Below are positions 22,968-34,246 of a stretch of 64,000 nucleotides of DNA, piece after piece. A model generated the notes under the pieces. It worked only from the letters and a program-made list of their open reading frames with translations, did no database searches and had not been told where the DNA came from. Positions within the stretch are counted from its first letter, which is position 1, and each line of letters opens with the position of its first letter. Made by a program: the position numbers and the translations under genes. This DNA comes from Allodiplogaster sudhausi (Eukaryota > Nematoda > Chromadorea > Rhabditida > Diplogasteridae), in NCBI GenBank assembly GCA_945643635.1, contig CALZFC010000293.1, positions 415,001 through 479,000 of the forward strand. The letters are read 5' to 3'.

Positions 22968-23873
22968 AAGGGCTTCTTTTCTGCTCTTTTCAGCAGTGCT
23001 CTGAATAAAGTCTAACTTTTTTTTTCGACGCATTTAAAGATCCTGGAAATGTTTCGTTGAATATTCTCGTTGGGTACAAATATGTATATGTACGACCGAG
23101 TGTTGCCTTCAGTTCCAGAAAAATGTGAATGCCTGTATGAGAATGAAGATCATTGAAATTTGAAGGGAAGTGGTATCCAATTAGAATTCTATTAAACATT
23201 GTAATTTTGATGCGTAACATAGTGGAAAAAACAGCATAAATGGAATGGAGTTGATTTAATGATTTTACTTTTTTCATTTCTATGTACGCTCGCAAAAAAA
23301 TATAAAATGGTGCGAGTACTGGCTTTCTTTGTTAATTTCAAAAGGATCCAGAACACAGTATTCAGTTCGTATTGCAGCTCAATATCATTCGTTGTAAGTT
23401 ATAAGGCCTTCAACTCCTTTGTAAATTATGATTAAATTAGATCCACAATAATGAACAAAGTATGATTGAGCCGTTTTTTTCTCTCCTTGTTATATTCGAA
23501 GAAGCTTCGTCAGAATGTATGAATGCATATCACGAACGAGACTTTGTTTAGATATACTCAAGCATGTGAAATATTCGCTACTGACAAAACCACATATTAT
23601 AGCTAGCTAGACACATAATCTGTAGATGTATCCAAAACAAGTGCATGTTGTTGGGGGATTCTCTCACAACTCTGTTATTATGTACCTAATACACCATATT
23701 ATAAGCGTTTTGCATATCTTTCCTATCAAACATCTGGGTTCATCGATTCATATTTCGTAATTATTCAAAAAGATTTATTTATACAGGGAATTTGAAGTTA
23801 CATCTCTGGTAAGTTGGCGGCGCTTCCTTGGCGTCAATGCGAGCTCAGCGAGCAACAGACGCTATTTGGTCTT

Positions 23874-23962
23874 TGGCCTGGGCAGAAAGTAGGTTTTGGC
23901 CTGGGGCAGAAAGTAGGTTTCGGCCAGTGCAAAAGTAGGTTTCGGCCTGGGCTGGAAGTATA
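23874..23962. repeat. Short tandem repeat, about 25 bp unit
   Basis: Four imperfect copies of a unit like GGCCTGGGCAGAAAGTAGGT. A diverged, less repeated version lies near 8,022-8,095 in unit 1. The surrounding 22,968-24,180 interval shows no gene. Confidence 0.75.
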
Positions 23963-24182
23963 CTCAGTTTCATTGGCTTTCAATGAAGTCGTCCCCAGGA
24001 GTACGTAACGGTTTGTTCCGTGGTTCCTAAGTTGCATTCTATAGCTTTTAGTTCGTGTCGCCTCGAGTCCAAGTCGAACAACACCAAGATTGGGTGTCTA
24101 TGACCCCTGCGGGTCGAGATAGAGACCACTGATATGTTGAAAGTTTTGTGTGACGATGCCAAGTGCGTCCTCTGTCTACTTC

Positions 24183-24195
24183 ATTCACACTCGTA

Positions 24196-24227
<32 letters not shown>

Positions 24228-24399
24228 GTCTCTCTCTTCCTCTCTCTCTATGTCTCTCACACTCTACTCTCTCTTCCTCTCTCTTTCTATCTGTTTATTC
24301 CGATGTCTTTGCTGTTCTGACCCTTTGGTCATTCCATGGGCAGAATCAAATCGATCGTCAGACTGTCTCGACTAGCGGCAAGGAGTTGAAGCAGGCGGC

Positions 24400-24445
<46 letters not shown>

Positions 24446-24518
24446 AGAGAGAGAGAGGGAGGGACGGAGGGAGAGAAACAGAGAGAGAGAGGGGGGGAGA
24501 GAGAGGGGGGAGGGTGAG

Positions 24519-24563
<45 letters not shown>

Positions 24564-24580
24564 GCGAAGGAGAGAAAGAA
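24183..24580. repeat. CT-core-GA block, copy 3
   Basis: A (CT)n tract at about 24,185-24,300 is followed by the common core (GACCCTTTGGTCATTCCATG) and a long (GA)n tract at about 24,406-24,575 with G-rich interruptions. The shared tail follows at 24,580-25,060. Confidence 0.8.
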
Positions 24581-25403
24581 GCTGTCCGTTTGCTTTCCCC
24601 GCCTTTTATTCAGATATCTGGATGTCCAACTCTCATCCCCTGTAGCAGTTCATTGCATTATACGCGTATTCCTTATTATTAGAAATAACCTTCTAATTTT
24701 ATGTACATCTCTCTGCTCAACTTTTTCAAGTCTCTTTTAACAGTTAAACATTCTGAAACCATGTTTTATTTTATTCCCTCCAAATGTTTTCTTATGGTTC
24801 CAAGAACAAGTCGTTGCGACGCATATTTCACCATCTAATGAATCTTCTAATATTAAGACTTTGCAATTGCAGATTCATTGCTGCTCTCGTACACAGAGCG
24901 CAACGATTCCCGCATACAATTGGAAAGTGATTAAAAAAAAGAAACTGCAAAACATTGCGTCCGACACGAGACTGTTGAATTGTTCTTCCGGAAACGAGGC
25001 TCGTTTGTTCTCTAATATTATTTTTCTTAATATAATAATTAACAACCTATTTTACATCGTTTACCGAGCGACCATAGAAGAGTTATCTCCAAAAGTTTAT
25101 GATAAGTTCAGAAACTTTCCCCTAAGTCACTTCGTCGTCGAGACGAGTCGAACAAAAAAGAATCTTTGCACTTACATCTCATCATCTTACGGCCAGAACA
25201 AATGTACCCGCTGTTTTAAAGAATATATTTATGCCTACATCTTTCAACGTATTCTTTTCTTTGATAAGTTTTTCGCTTTCTAATCTTCTGCTTTACATTT
25301 TGTTTCTTTGTATTTTTATTCCTTTATTATGTTATAGCAAGCAATTTCGGAATGATTCTACAGTAGTGGATCAAGGGCATTGTGAAGGTGCACCCTCAAA
25401 TAT

Positions 25404-25673
25404 TTGGCTCATTTTCAAGGCTCGGAGGATATGGGAATATCTAAGGATATTTTTAAGGATATCGGGGCATATGAGGTTGAGTTGAAAATTAATCGGAAAG
25501 AGATAAAATTCAAATTAGAGTTGGAAAAAAAAGTGAGCGAGAGACTAGACTACAAGGAGAGCACACTGTATTTTCTCTCTGACTATGCATCCTTGGGCCT
25601 GACAATGAAATGCTCGACTCTCTCACTCTCTCTGGCGTGTCCAGAGATTCGAGGGAAGGCGCGGAGGGTATGA
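25404..25673 (+). CDS. Hypothetical protein, 89 codons
   Basis: An open frame with a Lys/Glu-rich middle (VELKINRKEIKFKLELEKK), likely helical. No signal peptide, no recognised motif, no clear splice context. It lies just beyond the last shared tail of the repeat unit. It could be a terminal exon or chance. Confidence 0.25.
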   Translation: MAHFQGSEDMGISKDIFKDIGAYEVELKINRKEIKFKLELEKKVSERLDYKESTLYFLSDYASLGLTMKCSTLSLSLACPEIRGKARRV

Positions 25674-26032
25674 TAAGGAAAGTTTGCTGATTAAACTCTT
25701 AGTTAAACTTTAAAAGTGCTTGCGCAAAGCGTTCAAATGCTGCAGGATCGGAGACTGCACTTTATCTTTCTGAGTCGGTGAGAAGGCGCTTTGACTCACA
25801 ATCAGCGATGCTTTCTCTCTCACTCGCAATGGTGTGCCAGATGTCCTCCTACGTAGGATGCCATCGCCCGAGCGCTTCACTCCAAGCGGTGCCATCTCTC
25901 CGCGGGCGACAATCGCTATCGTTGTTAGTCTACATGGATAAATAAAGTTTATTTATTAATTAAAAAAAAATTCGTTGCGTATTATTTCTAAAAGAAACAA
26001 GCAAAATTGTAAATGGGATCTCCCACAGATTG

Positions 26033-26188
26033 ATGATGGCTTGGAATGAATGGACGGGAAAGGCAATCCGGAGCTATATGTATATGTTATACAAAATGGA
26101 CTTGCAACTTCAGAAGAATTTTGGAGAAGAAATTTCATCCACTGAAGAAAACACGGTCGAAACCGATGACGAGGACGAAGTCATTTAA
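26033..26188 (+). CDS. Short acidic-tailed ORF, unrecognised
   Basis: Two adjacent ATGs open a 51-residue frame with aromatic residues in the first half and an acidic tail (ETDDEDEVI) before TAA. A possible acceptor CCCACAG lies just upstream. In another frame the same bases read like NPELYVYVIQNG followed by EEFW, reminiscent of a BSD-type motif. Both cannot be right. Downstream (26,322-26,400) is a GC-rich exon-like patch followed by AATAAA at about 26,475. Confidence 0.25.
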   Translation: MMAWNEWTGKAIRSYMYMLYKMDLQLQKNFGEEISSTEENTVETDDEDEVI

Positions 26189-26519
26189 CGAAAGCAGAAG
26201 AAGAAACGAAATCAGAGGCTGCATGCGCCTGAGACACTGGTCGTTGAGGTTTGTGTTACAATTTTTTTTTATATGTTCGTTAACCGCTCGCTGGATTAAT
26301 TAATGTTCACATTGCATTTCCCTTGCAGGCAAGCGCCGTGCAGCACTACACGGGGCCGGTGACAGGCCAGCGCCGCCCGGCACACATGCCTTAGGCCGAC
26401 GCCCTCGTGGATTGGGAGGGGGGCCGCTTGTTTTGTTTTAACATTAAAATTGTGCTCGCTTTTTTGACTGTCGAATAAAAAATGTGTGTAAAAAATATTG
26501 TGAATGCAATGACCTGATT

Positions 26520-26640
26520 GGGAGAGAGAGAATGGAAGATAGTGAGGAAGAATGATAGATAGTGAGAGAAGGAGCGGTGATACGGGAGAAAGACATGGAG
26601 CAGAGAGAGAGAGAGAGAGAGTGAGAGAGAGGAAGCGGTA
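26520..26640. repeat. GA-rich simple repeat
   Basis: Interrupted GA tract. The sequence 26,640-26,950 after it is AT-rich and shows no gene. Confidence 0.7.
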
Positions 26641-26952
26641 AGTTAGTAAGGCGAAGGAAGGTGTGTTTCACGATAGTAATAATTGGCCAAGACTCTTCCG
26701 AGGATGTTCTATGAAAATACAGTTTTGTTGCACATGGTTCTCCTTCCTGTTCATGCACAGCATATCATTTGCTTACTCTGCTCTGCTTCCTAGTGCTTTT
26801 GTATAATTTGAGGTAATGAGAGTAAATAATTAATTTACTATTCTTTCAAGCAGAGATGCAACTTTCATCTCGTCTGAAAAAGTATGTATATTCATTTGAG
26901 AGTTAAAGAGGGGCAAAGTGCCTTGTCTAATATGTCTATGCCTATTAAACTC

Positions 26953-27176
26953 ATTCTCTCTCTCTCTCACTCTCTGCATCTCTACTGCTCTGATCCTTCG
27001 GTCATTTCATTGGCGGAATCGATTCGATGATTAGGCAGTCTAACGGCAAGGGGATGAAGCGAGAGAAATGAGAGAGAGAGAGAGATAGAAGGAGAAAGAG
27101 CGAGAGAAAGAGAGAGAGAGTCAGGGAGAGATCGAACGAGATTGAGAAAGACACTGTTCGCTTGCCTTCTCCACAG
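26953..27176. repeat. CT-core-GA block, copy 4 (left part)
   Basis: A short CT tract is followed by the diverged core (GATCCTTCGGTCATTTCATT) and a (GA)n tract, then the shared CGCTTGCCTTCTCC sequence. At 27,176 the repeat is interrupted by a transposon and resumes at 30,017 with GGATAAGGATATTTGGATG. Confidence 0.8.
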
Positions 27177-27963
27177 CCGCCGTAGTAAAGTGTCGCTTTT
27201 TTGGGGGGAGAACTCCCGGGGCTTCCCTCAACTGGAAACGTCTGAATCTCTTACGAAAATGTCCTATTTCTCTGTCTCTAACGCGTCTCCCGCCAGATCT
27301 GGAGGAATTCCCCCACCCTCCACCCGGCAAAATGATGTCCGGCCACCCTCGCGGAAGGACAGAGACAGCGAGAGTGTGTTTAAAAGTGAGAGACACGACC
27401 TGCCGGGTGGAGGAGATTTGCGACGCTATAGTCATAGAGTCGCAAATCTCCCCCACCCGGCAACTTGTGTCTCTCTGTTTTCGGGAGATCGGCCTGTTCC
27501 GAAAATAATTCAATTGCAATCTTGCTTATTAGTAGGATATTCGGAATTGCGGAGCTATGCGTTCTTGTAAATTTCGATAATAAGCGTATTGCAACTGCAA
27601 CTCGCTTCGAGAAATGAGCTTTGCTTTCTGTTTTGTGTTTTATTTTGTCATGCAGTTATAATTTTAATCATTTTGCCGTTTTTGTGCCTTCTAGCAGGAT
27701 GTGAAACAAATTATGTAACTCCCAACTCTTATTGTCCGTGCGTTTTGCTTGTTTTGCTATGTGTGAGAAAATGGTTTTGCTGGTATTTGGAACGGCTAAG
27801 TGGTTCGATTGACCGCTGTTTAATTTGCGTCCCTACTTCATACATTGATGTCAGGATGCGAAATGAAGATCATGTTCATGTTTGCGGAATCAAATGATGC
27901 TTATTGGGTAATTTTCAGTTGCGAAATATTCCATTTCGAATAGTTTCAATCAGAAGACCGCGA

Positions 27964-28595
27964 AATGGCGGAGCATCCTCCTATTGCCCCAGCTGGTGCT
28001 CGACTCTTCTCGAAATCGCTCGCACGGTGAGCCTGAATTTGTTTTTCAAATGCGTCAGAAGCTTACTGATTGTACGAACACGATTTATCGCTTTTTTATT
28101 GGTGTGTGTCAAACTATTCTTTGCTATTCTTCGGTAAAAGATCTTCGATATCCATCGCTCTATCCGAGAGTGAAGTTTTAACAAAAGTAAAAGCAGCATG
28201 TGGAAGAATTCTATTGCTTTAGAATCCTAACCCATTGACCCTAATTCCTAGTGTCTATAACTATTTCTTCCCAGGTCGTGGCAGGCTCCCGCGAGTTCTT
28301 CCTCCTTTGCTGTGGTGCTCTCTTGCTGCTCTCCACGTTTCTGATCACTAATCTGCTCCCGGTGGTCGTGATTGTTCTCTTTTTTGTTTCTCTTCTCTTT
28401 GATTTTCTACTGGTTTTATTTTTTATCTATAAATTAAATATTTCACTCGTTCTCTACTTACTATTTTCAATCTGTTTTTATAGTTGCGAAAATTACTTTT
28501 TGTGTTGCAGTAGAACGAGCCCGAGGCCCCAGCTATCGTTGAAAAGGAAGAACCAATCGACTAGAATGACACGCCTCATGGTATGTAGACACTTT
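27964..28595 (+). pseudogene. Exon-like islands inside the 2.84-kb element
   Basis: Two to four GC-richer patches look like captured host exons. ATG at 27,965 opens MAEHPPIAPAGARLFSKSLA up to a GTGAGC donor (28,027). TTCTTCCCAG at 28,274 precedes a hydrophobic stretch. A patch near 28,517 reads NEPEAPAIVEKEEPID then stop. Another lies at 28,840-28,950. The frames do not all join in phase as I read them, so a working gene is not claimed. Confidence 0.3.
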
Positions 28596-29465
28596 TTATC
28601 GCGCTATTGATAGCTTTTCCTTCTTTTCTTGCATAATTTTCAAGTGAAACCAGCTATAGCATGACGAGCATTATGTTAATATGCTAACATTAGAATTTCG
28701 TTCGTATATCGATGAAATAGTTCGTTTATCGAAGAAATAGATTGTTATTAAGCCATCTTTCCTGAACGAGCTTATTAGGTTCCTTTTCTTGACTATAACT
28801 CTGATAAGCCATCAGTTTAAAGCAAGGAGGCGCGCAAGAGACGCGAGGAGACGCCGTCAACTGGATCCCCGTGCTGGCGTCGATCGTGGAGACGCGCGAG
28901 TCCTCCTTCTTCGGCACCACCGAGCTTCACCCGCTCCAAGCAATACGCTCAGTACTTTTTCCAGCGATTTCCTATTTTGTTTTTCCCCCTCAAATTATGT
29001 TTCTATTAGTAAAGTAGGAAGTTAGCGATGTAAGTAGGATTAAAGTTAGTACTAAAATAACAAGGAGTAATCAATGTTAATTTCTTTTTTTTTAGTTTTC
29101 ACTTTTGTTGCTTTTGCCATAGCTTGTTTTCTTGATAGCATATTTATAATATTGTTGGAACAGAAATAGAACATCACATATTACGGTAGCTTATACTGTA
29201 GTCTGTAGTTTTTCACTTCGAAGATTACGGTAGATATTACGGTTTTTTTTAGAAAAGAAAGAACTGTATTGCATTTCGTTAGCACCTTTTCTTTTTATTA
29301 ATAGAACATAATGGAAGGTATTTAATATAACATGATACACTGTATTAATAGTACTTAATTGACGTTATAAATAGAACATAATATAGGCATATTGCGGTTC
29401 TTAGAGAAATAACTTAATTGCATTTTAGTACAGATTGTTCCATTTCAGTGTCTTACTTTGGCTTG

Positions 29466-29467
<2 letters not shown>

Positions 29468-29492
<25 letters not shown>
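29468..29492. repeat. Poly-T tract
   Basis: A run of more than 20 T's in an AT-rich part of the element (29,000-29,700) that has no other feature. Confidence 0.85.
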
Positions 29493-29496
<4 letters not shown>

Positions 29497-30016
29497 ATTA
29501 TTCACTTTATTTTTTGTTAATATTGTTAGAATAATGCTCGATTCGGTGTCAGTTCGCTGATTCTTGTTTATGCCGGTTCTTGTTTGGATTGCATTTAATA
29601 AAATGTTGTCTGCCGTGCATTTGGCATACTAAAATATCTGAATTAAAGTTGAATTATCTGTCATTTTCTAAAAGGTCTAGTTTTGAACAAAGCATTACTT
29701 ACTGAAGGGAATAATCCTATAAGTAAGTTGGAGAATGAAAAAGAAATGAAAAAGTAGTGCGCCGATACGGTCCCGAACCTGCGACATTCAGGGCTCGTGT
29801 TGGGCGCGCTACCTTCTGCGCTATGCTCGCCTTGTTTGAGTTCCCTAAGCAGATGTTGACAGAAGCAATGTGACTCAGTAATGCATCCTCAGAAATGCTG
29901 CCGTCCTCGCGGCAGAAGGTGACGGGTGGAGGGGATGAAGGTGCCGGAGCAAGTTGCCGGGTCGGGGGAGGTCTCCCCAGTTCTCCCCCCAAAAAAGCGA
30001 CACTTTACTACGGCGG

Positions 30017-30500
30017 CAGGGATAAGGATATTTGGATGTCTCATCGTCTATTGCAGTTCATGGAACAAATAATACATCTCTTTTTACGTCACTTTAAGCA
30101 TCTCAACTTTCTAGAATTATGTTTTTCTTATTCCCTCAAATGTTTACTTCTATTTCCAAGATCGTGTCGTTTTGTGGCGCGCTTCATAATCTTCCATGAA
30201 TATATATGTTCTTACTTTTAAATTCTGTCTGCATCTCTAAATCTGCCGACGAGATCAACAAATGGAAATTGAAATCTTTTGAGTCTCTTATTGTTATGAA
30301 TTCGCAATTGCAGGCTCTTGACTGCTCTCGTAAACAGAGCACGAAGATTCCCGCATACAACGGGAATGTGGAGAGGAAGGGTACAATCAAGAAGGGGACA
30401 CCATCAATGCTATATTTATGTACTGTTTATGATGCACGACGCCACTCCTGCAAAGCATTGTCTTCGATATCGAGACTACGATCGAATGGTCAGTTAGGAA
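30017..30500. repeat. CT-core-GA unit, copy 4 (right part and tail)
   Basis: Resumes the shared sequence (TATTTGGATGTCTCATCG, then GCTCTCGTAAACAGAGCACG and CCGCATACAACGGGAA) that follows the GA tract in the other three units. Diverged relative to them. Confidence 0.65.
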
Positions 30501-30535
30501 AGTCTTATAAGTTCTTTAAGATTATTTTCTTATCT

Positions 30536-30725
30536 TTAAAGGAGGACGATCACCGAAAAATTATGTGCTATTTCAAATTGCCGCGACTCTCATTCGTGCG
30601 TATTTTCACGCAGCAGGTTTGTGCGACCTGTGAAATAGCACGCGAGAATGAGAGTGTGGAATCACAGGGCAGTCGCGGCAATTCGAACCTGCATTAAATA
30701 TTTTTCGGTGATCGCCCTCCTTTAA
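30536..30725. mobile_element. TTAA MITE, family C, 190 bp
   Basis: The left end TTAAAGGAGGACGATCACCG is inverse to the right end CGGTGATCGCCCTCCTTTAA with one mismatch, and TTAA borders both. The interior holds a second inverted repeat (GCCGCGACTCTCATTC and its complement), so the whole element can fold. The same ends bound a longer element at 60,849-61,338. Confidence 0.88.
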
Positions 30726-30790
30726 ATTAACAATCATTTTTGTATCATTTAAACCCTACTGTGAAAAACATTTTGAACTAGAGGCTATCG

Positions 30791-30990
30791 TTATAGGAAC
30801 AATTCACTGAATAATTAACATATGGTTTTATGAACGTGGATGATCTCTAAGCAAGTGTCAAAAATATAGTTCCAGAAAGTAATTTCACACGCTCTCTAAC
30901 ATATGCCAAAGAAGAGCCAAATTTGAGGGCGCGATTTCAAAATGGCCCTTATGCACTACTGTTGATTTATTCGGTTCATGGTTCCTTTAA
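30791..30990. mobile_element. TTAA MITE, family A, 200 bp
   Basis: The left end TTATAGGAACAATTCACTGA and right end TTCGGTTCATGGTTCCTTTAA are inverted repeats of family A. Interior GTGTC...CACACGCTCTCTAAC is shared with 20,428-20,696. It lies 65 bases from the family C copy. Confidence 0.82.
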
Positions 30991-31044
30991 CTATCTACCC
31001 TTGTATACAAAGCCAATATTGGTCCAGTGAGTAAATACGCGGAC

Positions 31045-32011
31045 CTTCTTGCGTACGTTTCACGGTGTTCCCCAGCGACATGGCGTTCAGTCAGACGTGT
31101 TTATTGGGCAAAGTTTGGAATACTTCAAGCGGCTGGTTACTTTGAAGACAATGATGTTGGTCTTGACAGTGCAGATAATAAGGGATATAAGAGTAGATAA
31201 GACGCAATTTCTTCAACGGGCGAATTGGACATTGTTTCTCCTGTTCATATTAACCACTTCACCACTGACCGACTGCTATTACCACATTTAAACGTTCAGT
31301 TTACCTTCCATCGTAATAGTGATGCTTTTGTGCTAGAAAGTTATGATGCAGCGCCTAATAGTGCAAAAATTGAGGTCGTCTCTATGAAACTTCTTATTCG
31401 TGCTGTTGATGTGATCAGTTCTGTTAATCTTGCCCTTGAACAAACCCTCCTATCCTATCCTGCACGATATCCCTATCGACGTACCAGAGTACGCGTTGTC
31501 TCTGTACCGGGTGGTCGCTTTGATTTTCCCTTCTCTACAATCTTTACAGATTTAATTCCTCGCCGTATTTTTATTGGCTGCATAGACCAAAATGCCTATG
31601 AGGGTAGTGTATCACATTCCCCCTTTAATTTCCAAAGCTTTAACATTTCGGAAGTATATATAGTTCCTGTTGATGTAACTTTTCCTGCACAACCGCAAAA
31701 GATAAATTTCAAAACTAATTCTTTTGCTGAAGCTTTCGTCATGTTTCACGAGAATATTGGTGCTGTTGGTGAAAATCGTGACTTGGCAATAGGATACAAA
31801 TTGTACAAGAAAGGTTTTTCTCTATTTGCATTTAATCTTTCATCAACGGACAGTAACACTGACTTTGAATTAGTGCGTAGTGGTACAACACAATCATCGA
31901 TGCGTTTTTCCGAGACAACACAATGGCCTTCAACTCGTGATTTATGCTGAATATGATGATATTTACCAAATTGATCACTTTCGTAACATTTTTAATGATC
32001 AACAGGCATAA
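31045..32011 (+). pseudogene. Polinton/Maverick-type major capsid-like relic
   Basis: A long frame (31225-31950 inside it) resembles the C. elegans F54H12.2-like proteins encoded by Polintons. The order of motifs fits: an early block around LDIVSPVHINHF, a YPYRR block, a GGRFDFPF block, then a C-terminal block around VIYAEYDDIYQID ending at a stop at 32009-32011. The reading frame changes at least twice (near 31,200 and between about 31,920 and 31,945), so the gene is broken. Polintons are virus-like self-synthesising transposons, and this protein family would form their capsid. No polymerase, integrase or terminal repeats were seen nearby. Family call is from memory. Confidence 0.62.
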
Positions 32012-32436
32012 TGGTTCTTCCGAGTCGTTTTCCACTCTCCATCTTCATCTACTTCACATGTGGAATTCGAATCGAGGAAGACACCGTTTTGTCCACCGCG
32101 GAAATTGACACCATCGATAGCACACTACGAAGACGCCGCATATTTACCTCTCATCTTGGCCCCAACAATTTCCTGTTAGAGCGTGCTCGCATCGTCCCCG
32201 GCACCAACGCTTCTACTCGAATCACTGTCAGATTGACAGTGGAAGGTCGTCACAGTATATTGGGTGTGAGACCTGTCAAGGTTTGGATAAAAGTTAGAAT
32301 TGTGTTATTTATAATTTGTCTGATAATTATAAATATGGTTCAGGATTACATATTTGTCGTACCAACATGGTGTCCAAGTGCGCGCGATGAAGCTGCCTCT
32401 GGTATCCGCATCCAACAGAAACCTTCTTCCAATTGA
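32011..32436 (+). CDS. Hypothetical ORF, 141 codons, after the capsid relic
   Basis: An open plus frame overlaps the stop of the relic. The first 90 codons look protein-like (EDTVLSTAEIDTIDSTLRR and similar). The last 50 are AT-rich and hydrophobic and may be intron. It could be a neighbouring Polinton gene remnant or a host exon. Not recognised. Confidence 0.28.
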   Translation: MVLPSRFPLSIFIYFTCGIRIEEDTVLSTAEIDTIDSTLRRRRIFTSHLGPNNFLLERARIVPGTNASTRITVRLTVEGRHSILGVRPVKVWIKVRIVLFIICLIIINMVQDYIFVVPTWCPSARDEAASGIRIQQKPSSN

Positions 32437-32819
32437 GCTGCTTGCAGTTGAAATTTTATTCTATTCACGCGCAATGAATATTTTTCCTGTAACAAATGTA
32501 GAAATAAACAATTTCTTGGAAACTTGTTCTACTACTTGACGAGAGAGAGAGAGAGAGAGAGAGACAAAGAGCGAGAGGAGAAGGGATCCTCAGGCGACAG
32601 GGAAGGGCGAGAGCCCGAGGTGAGGTGGTCGTTGAAGAGGGGAACGGGAAGGACGGCGGCAACGGGGAAGGAAGCCAAGAGACGAGTCAGTTTAAGGCTG
32701 CTCGCCTCCGGGAAGAAGTCCTAGAGTGATTTTATATATATGCATTTAAAAAAATCAATTTAAAATGACATAAGTTCAAAATGCTCCAGGCCTGACCTAC
32801 AGCATTAGCATTTTGGTGC

Positions 32820-34184
32820 TGTTCTACCCGGCCCCAAGGATTGCACCAGAAGAAGAAGATGTCGTTTTTGTTTCCGTCGATGTTGGAACTGTCGATGTGG
32901 TCGTGTTTACGGTGGAAGCGCTTCCGTCGTTGCATCTGGATTTCTGCTTTATAAGTCCACAACAAATATTGCGCTCAACAGAGATCCCGCGCTCTTTTAT
33001 GTGGAGATTAAAATTAAAGGAAAAGTAATAGTTACATATGCATACCTCCAGGATCAGCGCAATAAATCCTGGAAGACTTTGAAACAATATGCCCATTATT
33101 AGACGTGTCGTCTTGAGCAATCCAGTAGGTGTTGAACGGGCAACTGGCTTCAGTTACGACGAAGTACTCTATGTCCGTCTAATGAAGAGATAAAGTAATG
33201 TGTATGATGGTTGTTAAACAACAGTTTAAAAAAACAACAAATATTTGACTTCTTCGTTTCGGTATTCTGCGTTGTTAGTCGTAGAATAGAAAAAAAATAG
33301 AGAAAGCAATTAATTCGAATATTTTTTTTTCGGAATTTTTGTAGTTATATATGTCGTACTCTCTCGCTCTTACTTGGTCAGTGCAAATTCGAAATCGATT
33401 TTCAGTGCTGTAAATTAGTGGTAGGTTAAGGTGCCCACCACAACGATAAGGCGAGTGCTGCTGCTGCCACCAGAGCACGACCACGTGCAGTTTTCAGAAT
33501 CCAACGTCAGCTGGGCTGTTCCGTCGAATGGAAAGCCTTTCTGGCCGGTGATGGTAGATCGGTTCCATAGGCACACACTCTTGAAGGTCGCACTGACCTA
33601 CAACATTAGCATTTTTGGCACTGTTCCAGAAGATTATAATGTTTCAGTGTTAGTTTACTAAATTAACAATGTTCACTAAAATGCACCCTTGGTCGTCGCT
33701 GATTCTATCACGGAGGTTGTCACAGAGACTGTTGAAGTGCTTTCGGTTGCAGCAGCTAGGAAGATTGCATCGATTAGTGTTCCCGCAGTGCTTTAGTAAT
33801 CAGAACCACACTACTTGCGCCACCGATGAAAATTTAATAACAATACATTGTTTTGTTTCTATGGTGCGAGCAGTGATGTTCAAATCGGGTCGAGCCGGCC
33901 CGGCCCTTTGCTAATTTGGCGGGCCCGGGCCGGGTCTTGGTCCATATCTTGAAGTTTTCCAACTCGGGCCGGGCCGGACAGGGAACATATGTATGTATGT
34001 ACATAGGCCCTGATTGTGAGCCTGGGCCTAAAACAGAATAATATATTTCAAATAAGATCCCGAAATAACAACAATATGTTGCTCGGTTTTCTCTGTATCA
34101 TAAAAGCAGTCAATTTCCAATAAATATTACATAGATTTAACAACGAAAACATATGTATACCTGGGGTTGTTTTTGTCGACGTCA

Positions 34185-34246
<62 letters not shown>

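Larger units (their letters stand above)
27177..30016. mobile_element. 2.84-kb DNA transposon with perfect 38-bp terminal inverted repeats
   Basis: The first and last 38 bases are exact inverse complements (CCGCCGTAGTAAAGTGTCGC onward, with a T6G6 run). The flanks are CAG on both sides, a 3-bp target duplication. The insertion splits copy 4 of the CT-core-GA repeat, so its borders are certain. Subterminal sequence repeats the motif TGCCGGGTGG in both orientations, including a strong hairpin at about 27,400-27,463. No transposase is visible, so it is probably non-autonomous. The superfamily is not assigned (a 3-bp duplication would fit CACTA or PIF-like groups). Confidence 0.88.

Noticed and set aside
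27142..27570. 142-codon plus ORF over the left end of the 2.84-kb element
   Set aside because: It crosses the transposon border and the terminal repeat, so it is accidental.
29756..29830. tRNA-like sequence on the minus strand inside the 2.84-kb element (AGCGCAGAAGGTAGCGCG, GCAGGTTCGGGACC)
   Set aside because: The acceptor and T stems do not pair. At best it is a decayed tRNA relic, so not annotated as a gene.
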